A program made the position numbers and the translations under genes. Below, in pieces: positions 17,509 through 23,997 of a stretch of DNA of 64,000 bases. The first letter of the stretch is position 1, and each line of letters starts with the position of its first letter. The notes under the pieces are model-generated. The model ran no database searches and was not told the DNA's origin. It saw only the letters and a program-made list of their open reading frames with translations. This DNA comes from Spirochaetae bacterium HGW-Spirochaetae-3 (GTDB lineage Bacteria > Spirochaetota > Spirochaetia > Treponematales > UBA12059). Location of the stretch: contig PGXV01000006.1 in the NCBI GenBank assembly GCA_002839315.1, forward strand, positions 187,176-251,175. The letters run 5' to 3'.

Positions 17509-18921
17509 ATGCCCGGCGTGCTGAAGCTCTGGGAGACGTCGCCGTCAGGTCTCGACCCGCGCGTCGACGCCTTCCTGTCTTCCCTGTCCGTCGACTCCCG
17601 CCTGCTGGAGGTCGACATCGTCGGATCCTCCGCGCACGCGGCGATGCTCGGCGCCGCCGGGATCGTCCCCGAGTCGAGATCCGTCGCGTTGACCGAAGCG
17701 CTGGCGGCGATGCTGGCGGAGGCGCGCTCCGGTTCGCTGAAGCCCGACGCGGCCGCCGAGGACGTGCATTCGTTCATCGAGCAGGAACTGACGCGGCGGC
17801 TCGGCGACGCGGGCAAGTCGGTGCATGCCGGGCGCAGTCGGAACGACCAGGTAGCGCTCGACATGAGGCTGTACCTGCGGCAGGCCTTCGGCGAGGCCGA
17901 GGCCGGCATACTGGACGCTCTGGGCGCCCTCTGCGACCTCGCGTCCGATAACGCGGAGACATACATGCCCGCGTATACCCACCTGCGGCGCGCCCAGCCG
18001 TCTACCCTGGCGTTCCACCTGCTCGCGTGGTGCGCCGCGCTGGAACGTGACTACGGCAGGTTCGCGGACGCCGCCAGGCGGGCCGACGAGTGCCCGCTCG
18101 GTTCCGCGGCCGTCGCCGGTTCCGGCTTGCCGCTCGACCGCCGGGCGGTAGCCGAGGCGCTCGGCTTCGCGCGACCGAGCCGCAACGCGATGGACGCGAC
18201 CGGAGACCGGGACGCCTGCGTGGAGTACGCGGCGGCCGCGTCGACCCTGCTCATGCACCTGTCGCGCTTCTGCGAGGAGATCATCCTGTGGTCGAGCGCC
18301 GAGTTCGGCTTCATGGACATAGCCGACGAATGCTCGACCGGTTCCAGCATCATGCCGCAGAAGCGCAATCCCGACGTCGCGGAGGTAATCCGAGGCAAGT
18401 CGGGCCGGGTGTTCGGCGCCCTCGTGTCGCTGTTGACGATACAGAAAGGCCTGCCGCTCGGCTACGACCGCGACCTGCAGGAGGACAAGGCCGCCGTGTT
18501 CGACTTGCGCGATACGCTGGCCGGCGTGCTTCCCGCATTCGTCGCGCTCATCGAGGCGCTCAGGCCGAAGCCCGCCGCGATGGCGGCCGCGCTGGAGACG
18601 GGTTTCGCAGAGGCGACCGATCTCGCGGAGCTGCTCGTCTCAAGGGGCGTGCCGTTCAGGGACGGCTACGCCGCGACGAAGGCAGTCGTCGCCGCCGCGA
18701 CCGCCAAGGGGATCGGCATCGCCGCCCTCGATGACGCCGACCTTAAGCGCGCTTCCGACGCGTTCGCCGGCGCGGGCATCAAGGCGGGCGACCTAGCGGA
18801 CTATCTAAGGCCCGCCGCCTGCGTCGCCAGGAGATGCCTCGTCGGCGGACCCGCTCCCGCATGCGTGAAGGAAGAGATCGCGCGGCTACGCGCGTTCGCG
18901 GCCGAGGCGGCCGGCGCTTAG
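17509..18921 (+). CDS. argH: Argininosuccinate lyase
   Basis: A 470-residue lyase of the fumarase/aspartase superfamily that splits argininosuccinate into arginine and fumarate. The signature loop GSSIMPQKRNPDVAE with its catalytic serine is at about residues 280-294. HAGRSRNDQVALDMRL and TYLRRAQPS-like sequence (YTHLRRAQPSTLAFH) provide the other conserved regions. It starts 1 base after argG and must be its operon partner. Nothing is missing relative to the family. Confidence 0.96.
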   Translation: MPGVLKLWETSPSGLDPRVDAFLSSLSVDSRLLEVDIVGSSAHAAMLGAAGIVPESRSVALTEALAAMLAEARSGSLKPDAAAEDVHSFIEQELTRRLGDAGKSVHAGRSRNDQVALDMRLYLRQAFGEAEAGILDALGALCDLASDNAETYMPAYTHLRRAQPSTLAFHLLAWCAALERDYGRFADAARRADECPLGSAAVAGSGLPLDRRAVAEALGFARPSRNAMDATGDRDACVEYAAAASTLLMHLSRFCEEIILWSSAEFGFMDIADECSTGSSIMPQKRNPDVAEVIRGKSGRVFGALVSLLTIQKGLPLGYDRDLQEDKAAVFDLRDTLAGVLPAFVALIEALRPKPAAMAAALETGFAEATDLAELLVSRGVPFRDGYAATKAVVAAATAKGIGIAALDDADLKRASDAFAGAGIKAGDLADYLRPAACVARRCLVGGPAPACVKEEIARLRAFAAEAAGA

Positions 18922-18955
18922 CGCAACGTTAGGCTTTACGCGGTTACGAGATAGA

Positions 18956-18967
18956 GTATGTACATAC
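18956..18967. repeat. 12-bp perfect palindrome upstream of the unknown gene at 19000
   Basis: GTATGTACATAC reads the same on both strands and lies 33 bases before the next start codon, in the 78-base gap after argH. It may be an operator, but perfect 12-mers of this kind are expected by chance a handful of times in a window this size. Confidence 0.25.
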
Positions 18968-18999
18968 CTTAAGCTTGGTAAAGGGTAAAGGGGCGCGCG

Positions 19000-20052
19000 A
19001 TGTACATGGAAGCCGAGTTCTTGGATCGTTGCAGGGAAAGGGGCCTCGACGCCGCCGCCATCGAGCGGGCCTCGTCGGTGGTACGCGGCTTCGAGAGGAG
19101 AGTCGCCGGCGCGGGTAGGGCGGGACGCCCGCGATCGCTCGCCGACGCCGACCTGGCGCTCGTCGAACGGCAAGCGGCCAGGCTCGTCGCGGAAGGCTCC
19201 ATGGACGAGGCCGCCTTGACGGCCATAGCGCGCTACTTCGCCGTGATACGGCGCGAAGACGCGGCCATCCGTTTCCTGGCGTACCTGTTACCGGTCGGCG
19301 TGCTGCCGGCCATGGCCGCGCGCCTGCGGTCGATGGAAGGCGACGACGCGGCGGATCGCGTGCTTTCCGGAATCGGGTTCCCGCCCGTCGGGTCGCCTCC
19401 CGAAGCCTATCCCGAAGCGACGGGGCGGCTCGTCTCGGCTCTCTCGAGGGAGCTCGGGATCGAACGGGCGGAGCGCGTACTCAAGTGCAACGTGCACGGA
19501 ATCCCCGAATCGGCGTACGCGCCGGAACGGAAGCGCCTCGCCGAGCTCGGATCCATAGACGCGTGGCTGATCGACTATCACGGCCGCATCGTCGAGGAGC
19601 TGGCCCGTCACGCGGCCGACGGTACGCTCTGGTACGAGCAGGCGATAACAGACGACGTCGTGGATTTCGTGAGGTACAATCAGGAGATCCAGGGCGGAGT
19701 CAGGGTCGGCGGCACTATCTACGTCACCAAGATACCCTACGACCCCGCTCGCTTCCTCAAGTCGTCGGATCCGCTGGAACGGCGCCGGCTCGCCTGCCAT
19801 TGCCCGCTCGCGGCATCGTCGATACGGGCGGACGGCGCGGGCGTTCCGGCGACATGGTGCTCGTGCTCGGCCGGCTATACGAAGTACCTGTTCGACGTAG
19901 CCTTCGGCGAGGAGACCGAGGCGGAGGTCGTCTCGTCGGTACTAGCCGGAGACCCGATATGCAGGTTCGCGATACGGATTCCGGAGTCGGCGCTGAACGA
20001 CGCCTCGTACGGCGTCAGGTCGCTTGCGTCGTCGGGTACAGGTAGCGCTTGA
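19000..20052 (+). CDS. Protein of unknown function with paired C-x-C motifs
   Basis: A 350-residue soluble protein. The N-terminal half is helical and Ala/Arg-rich. The C-terminal part has CHCPLAASSI and, about 30 residues later, WCSCSAGYTKYLFDVAFGE, which look like a metal- or cofactor-binding cysteine site similar in style to the CxCxxGY end of V4R-type and DUF6144-type domains. I do not recognise a function. AAAGGGG precedes the ATG. It stands alone after argGH, and its last 38 bases overlap the end of the convergent acyl-CoA ligase gene. Confidence 0.6.
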   Translation: MYMEAEFLDRCRERGLDAAAIERASSVVRGFERRVAGAGRAGRPRSLADADLALVERQAARLVAEGSMDEAALTAIARYFAVIRREDAAIRFLAYLLPVGVLPAMAARLRSMEGDDAADRVLSGIGFPPVGSPPEAYPEATGRLVSALSRELGIERAERVLKCNVHGIPESAYAPERKRLAELGSIDAWLIDYHGRIVEELARHAADGTLWYEQAITDDVVDFVRYNQEIQGGVRVGGTIYVTKIPYDPARFLKSSDPLERRRLACHCPLAASSIRADGAGVPATWCSCSAGYTKYLFDVAFGEETEAEVVSSVLAGDPICRFAIRIPESALNDASYGVRSLASSGTGSA

Positions 20053-21751
20053 TCTTCAGCGTGGCCGTCTTCTCGAAGGGCATCTCGTGGATCGATATCC
20101 TGGCGATCCTCGAGAAGGAGGCGAGACGCGCGTTCGTGGCCGCGCGCAATCCCGCGAGCAATCGCTCGGTCTCCTTCACGGCGGCGCTCGACGCCTCGTG
20201 AACCGCGTCCTTAGCCTCGCCGAGAATCGCCTTCGCCTTCTCGTTGAGCACGACCATCGCTACCAGGGCGCCGTCCTTGGCCGCGTACACCAAGGATTCC
20301 TCTACCAGCCCGCTGGAGGCGAGCGCCGATTCTATCTCCTCGGGGTAGATGTTCTCCCCTGACGACCCGAGTATCATCGCCTTGAGCCTGCCTTTGACGT
20401 GAAGCAAGCCGTGAGAATCGAAGGCGCCGAGGTCGCCAGTCCGGAACCACCCGTCCGCCGTGAATACCTCGGCGGTACGCTCGGGATCCTGATAGTATCC
20501 GGTCATCACGTTGGGACCGCGAACCTGAATCTCGCCTTCGGCGTCGATCGGCAGGGCTCGTATCGTGCCTGCGTGCTCGGCGTCGGCCGGAGGCGCTATC
20601 CTGATCTCGACGCCGTCAAGCGGGCGGCCGGTCGAACCGAGCCGCGTCTTCCCGGGCACTGCGGCCGCGACGAGCGGCGCCGTCTCGGTGAGCCCGTAGC
20701 CGATAGCGTACGGGAATCTCGCCGCTAGCAGGAACCGTTCGACGTCTCGGGAAAGCGCCGCGCCGCCGATCCCGAGGAATCGTATCGATCCTCCGAACGC
20801 GGCCTCCAATTTCCGGCCGGCGGCCCTGATGGCGAGTCTCCTGGTGGGAGCGAAACGGTAGAGCGGGTGATCTCGAAGCTTCGGCTCGACCTTGGCACGG
20901 TATAGTTTCTCGATGATCAGCGGTACGATGACCATGATCGTCGGCTTGACGAGGAGGAGAGCCGACGCGAGAACGGGCGCCGTCGGCGGCCTGTCCAGGT
21001 AATGGACGCTGCAGCCCTGTAGCAGGGGTGTAATAAGGCCCATCGTGCTTTCAAGGGTATGAGCGAGCGGCATCACCGACAGCACCCGGTCATCCGGCCG
21101 TAGCGCGAATACGGCGCGGGTCGCCAACGCGTTCTCGACGAGGTTGCCGTGCGTCAGCATGACGCCCTTGGAATTACCGGAGGTGCCGGACGTGTAGATG
21201 ATGCAAGCCAGGTCGGAGGCGGAAAGGGAATCGCCTCGGAGGGAGTCCCGGAGGGAGTCCCGGAGGGAGTCATCGGCTTTCGGGTATTCGCGACGCCCGG
21301 GGATTCCGCCCTCGATGACGCCGTAGCCGTCCGTATCCATCTCGTCGAGTCGAACGACGGGGATCGAGGAGTCTATTCCGGATATCTTAGGAAGCGTCTT
21401 GCCGCTGGCGCATATCGCGACGACGTCGGCGTGCATCGCCACGTTCGCGATCTGGTCGGGCGTGAAGTCGACGAGGACGGGTACCGCTACGGCGCCCGCC
21501 ATAGAGGCGCCGAAATATGCGATCGCCCATTCAGGGCGGTTCTCGCATAGGATCATCACCCGTTCACCGGCCTTGACTCCCATATCGCCGAGCGCCGCGG
21601 CGAAGCGACGCGTAGTCGCCGCCAGCTGCGCGTAGTCGTAGGCGGTCGTAACGGCGCCGTCCGCGACTCGGCACAGGGCCGGCGAATCGCCGAACGCCGC
21701 TCCCGCGGCCGAGAGTAGGGAGGGAAGGGTACGTCGATCCAGGCTAACCAT
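20015..21751 (-). CDS. AMP-dependent acyl-CoA ligase (long-chain fatty acid type)
   Basis: A 578-residue adenylate-forming enzyme that would activate a fatty acid with ATP and CoA. The AMP-binding P-loop IIYTSGTSGNSKGVMLTHGN is near residue 190. The A5-type region GYGLTETAPLV and the hinge region GWFRTGDLGAFDSHG / GRLKAMILGSSGENIYPEE are intact. The ATG at 21751 has GAGGAG upstream. A stretch DSLRDSLRDSLR just before the P-loop comes from a 12-bp tandem repeat at 21238-21273. The C-terminus overlaps the convergent gene by 38 bases. A PlsC-like acyltransferase gene follows upstream on the same strand, suggesting lipid remodelling. Confidence 0.9.
   Translation of the reverse strand: MVSLDRRTLPSLLSAAGAAFGDSPALCRVADGAVTTAYDYAQLAATTRRFAAALGDMGVKAGERVMILCENRPEWAIAYFGASMAGAVAVPVLVDFTPDQIANVAMHADVVAICASGKTLPKISGIDSSIPVVRLDEMDTDGYGVIEGGIPGRREYPKADDSLRDSLRDSLRGDSLSASDLACIIYTSGTSGNSKGVMLTHGNLVENALATRAVFALRPDDRVLSVMPLAHTLESTMGLITPLLQGCSVHYLDRPPTAPVLASALLLVKPTIMVIVPLIIEKLYRAKVEPKLRDHPLYRFAPTRRLAIRAAGRKLEAAFGGSIRFLGIGGAALSRDVERFLLAARFPYAIGYGLTETAPLVAAAVPGKTRLGSTGRPLDGVEIRIAPPADAEHAGTIRALPIDAEGEIQVRGPNVMTGYYQDPERTAEVFTADGWFRTGDLGAFDSHGLLHVKGRLKAMILGSSGENIYPEEIESALASSGLVEESLVYAAKDGALVAMVVLNEKAKAILGEAKDAVHEASSAAVKETERLLAGLRAATNARLASFSRIARISIHEMPFEKTATLKIKRYLYPTTQAT
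21238..21273. repeat. Three-copy 12-bp tandem repeat inside the acyl-CoA ligase gene
   Basis: The unit GGAGGGAGTCCC occurs twice exactly and a third time with its last two bases changed. It keeps the frame and encodes repeated DSLR. It lies in a probable surface linker before the AMP-binding loop, so copy number could vary without destroying the enzyme. Confidence 0.85.
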
Positions 21752-21895
21752 GCATTGCTCCTCGCGGATAGGGAAGCGTCCCGTCCACGATACGAATATA
21801 CCATCGTTCAACGTGAAAGGCTAGACAAGAAAACGAATAGTGTCAAAATGAAAACCATCGAGAACGCGTATCGAGCTTTTCCGCGACCAGCGACG

Positions 21896-22564
21896 TCAGA
21901 TACGCCGCAGATGCCTGGGCTCCCGCGCGAGTCCTTCCGCGTAGGGCCCCCGATAGCGTTCGGGCATGAGCGCCGCGATGGAAGCCATTATCTCGTCGGC
22001 CACTTCCTGCCGAACCGTTTTCGTCATCGATCCGGTCGGTTCTATCATGAACGGGGCGCCGACCCGAAGGTGGATAGGCGTACGCCGAAAGGACTTGAGG
22101 TTCGTCCAGAATTCCTCGGTTCCCCATAGCGTTACCGGCCAGATCGGAGCGCCCGCCTTCTCGGCGAGCATGGCGACGCCCGCTTTGCCTCTCTGGAGCA
22201 CCCCCGTCCGGCTCCTGGTGCCTTCGGGAGCCAAGCCCAGGACGCCCCCGTCGGCTACCCATGCCAGGCAGCGGGCGAAGGACTCGGTGTCCACGCCCGA
22301 GCGATCGATGGGTATCGCGTTCCAGATAGATGCGAAATAGCGGTACGCCGGGCTCGTCAGGTTCTCCTTCTTGCTGAGCGCCGCTAGCCTCGGCGATGAC
22401 AGGAACGTCGCGAAGAAGGGAGCCTCGATAAAGTTGACGTGGTTCATCACGATGATGGCCGGGCCGGTTTTTGGAATTCGCTGTAGCTCGCCTATATCGA
22501 GCTTGCAGGTGATCCTGAATATGCCGCGGATAACGGCGTTCGTGAAGGCGATATCGACTCTCAT
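21896..22564 (-). CDS. 1-acyl-glycerol-3-phosphate acyltransferase-like (PlsC family)
   Basis: A 222-residue membrane-associated acyltransferase. The block that normally reads NHx4D appears as NHVNFIE (about residue 36), so the aspartate of the catalytic dyad is replaced by glutamate. The second block LAPEGTRSRTGVLQRGKAG is normal. It probably adds an acyl chain to lysophosphatidic acid or a related acceptor. It is encoded 144 bases upstream of the acyl-CoA ligase on the same strand, and the two may form a small lipid operon. The exact acceptor is unknown. Confidence 0.82.
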   Translation of the reverse strand: MRVDIAFTNAVIRGIFRITCKLDIGELQRIPKTGPAIIVMNHVNFIEAPFFATFLSSPRLAALSKKENLTSPAYRYFASIWNAIPIDRSGVDTESFARCLAWVADGGVLGLAPEGTRSRTGVLQRGKAGVAMLAEKAGAPIWPVTLWGTEEFWTNLKSFRRTPIHLRVGAPFMIEPTGSMTKTVRQEVADEIMASIAALMPERYRGPYAEGLAREPRHLRRI

Positions 22565-22648
22565 TACGGCTCCTCGGTAGCTCCGATGATACCCCGGATC
22601 CGATAAGGAAGCGAATAATTCGATTGACGAATAGCGCGCACGAACAGG

Positions 22649-22692
22649 GTAGGGACGACGAAGAGCCCGTTCGGGTCCTTAGCCGTCCCTAC
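22649..22692. repeat. Strong hairpin between ygeW and the PlsC-like gene
   Basis: GTAGGGACG (22649-22657) and CGTCCCTAC (22684-22692) form a perfect 9-bp stem, with a smaller inner pairing of CCCG and CGGG. It lies downstream of ygeW, the last gene of the purine operon, so it could end or protect that transcript. There is no T-run on the ygeW strand; the eight-T run lies on the other side (about 22704-22712), so a classic terminator would face rightward. Confidence 0.5.
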
Positions 22693-22746
22693 TACCGTCC
22701 GCTCCTTTTTTTTACATCATACGCCAGGGGCTATAAGGCCCCGCGA

Positions 22747-23943
22747 TTATCGTACTTCGCGCTTCTGCCCGCGTTCCATCAGCGCCTTGAGCGTTGCCGA
22801 CGGGTCCTTGCGCTTACCGAGCAGGATCATCGCGGCGATGATGTACGGCTTGTAACTGGCTTCCATGTACGTCTCGTCGCGATAGCGGTCGAATACCGTA
22901 GCGGCGACCTCGCCGGCCTTGCAGGAGACGTCGGTGATGTCGGCGGGCAGGCAGTGCATGTACAGGGCCTTGCCGCCGCGGGTCAGCTTCATCTTCTCCT
23001 CGGTGCACTCCCAGTCCTTGAACCTGGCGTTGTTCGCGAGACAGGCCTTCTCGAGTTCCTTGAGTCCGCCCTGGTCGCCAGCGTGCAGGAGCGGCACGCG
23101 CTGCTGCATCACGTCGTACGGGGCCCAGCTCTTCGGGTATACGATGTCGGCGTCCTTGAACGCCTCGTCCATCGAGTTGACGTGCGTGAACGATCCGCCC
23201 GACTCCTTGGCCTGCCTCTTGGATAGCTCGACGACGTCCGGGATAAGGTCGTAACCCTCGGGGTGGGCCAGCGATACGTCCATGCCGAAGCGGCTGGCGA
23301 GGCCGATGATGCCCTGGGGCACCGACAGCGGCTTGCCGTACGACGGGGAATAGGCCCAGGTCATCGCTATCTTCTTGCCCTTGAGCTTGTCCACGCCGCC
23401 GAAGCGGTGGGCGAGGTGGAGGAAGTCGGCCATCGCCTGGGTGGGATGGTCTATGTCGCTCTGGAGGTTGACGACGGTCGGCCTGTCGGGGAGTACTCCG
23501 GATGCGACGCCCTCGTCGAGGGAGCGGGCCACCTCGCGCTGGTACTTGTCGCCCTCGCCCAGGTACATGTCGTCGCGGATGCCGATCGCCTCGGAAAGGA
23601 AGCTGATCATGTTAGCGGTCTCGCGCACCGTCTCGCCGTGGGCGATCTGGCTCTTGCCCTCGTCGAGATCCTGGACGTACAGGCCCAGGAGATCGGCCGC
23701 GCTCGCGTAGGAGAATCGCGTGCGGGTGGAGTTGTCCCTGAAATTCGATACGGCGATGCCGGAGTCCCATATCCTGGGGCTGATGTTGGCCTCGCGCATA
23801 GAACGGAGGATGTCGGCGACGAGGAACGTCGCGTCGAGTTCGTCGCGGCTCTTCTCCCAAGTAAGGAAGAAGTCCTTGTGGAACATGTCGATCTTCTTTT
23901 TCGACAGCTGGTCGATCAGTGCCTTGATTTCATTAACGCCCAT
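22747..23943 (-). CDS. ygeW: Knotted carbamoyltransferase YgeW
   Basis: A 398-residue aspartate/ornithine-carbamoyltransferase paralog of the YgeW group. The carbamoyl-phosphate-binding motif FRDNSTRTRFSYA (about residue 70), DIDHPTQAMADF and YMHCLPADITD are present. YgeW does not use ornithine or aspartate; its true substrate has been uncertain, and it belongs to the anaerobic purine/uric-acid degradation cluster. It is the last gene of the leftward purine operon, 54 bases after xdhD. Length equals the E. coli protein (about 396). No carbamate kinase gene is nearby, although one would be needed to harvest ATP from carbamoyl phosphate. Confidence 0.92.
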   Translation of the reverse strand: MGVNEIKALIDQLSKKKIDMFHKDFFLTWEKSRDELDATFLVADILRSMREANISPRIWDSGIAVSNFRDNSTRTRFSYASAADLLGLYVQDLDEGKSQIAHGETVRETANMISFLSEAIGIRDDMYLGEGDKYQREVARSLDEGVASGVLPDRPTVVNLQSDIDHPTQAMADFLHLAHRFGGVDKLKGKKIAMTWAYSPSYGKPLSVPQGIIGLASRFGMDVSLAHPEGYDLIPDVVELSKRQAKESGGSFTHVNSMDEAFKDADIVYPKSWAPYDVMQQRVPLLHAGDQGGLKELEKACLANNARFKDWECTEEKMKLTRGGKALYMHCLPADITDVSCKAGEVAATVFDRYRDETYMEASYKPYIIAAMILLGKRKDPSATLKALMERGQKREVR

Positions 23944-23997
23944 TGGTTGTCCTCCCTACGATTCATCCGGCCTATACCAGGTCGGTTTTACCTACTC

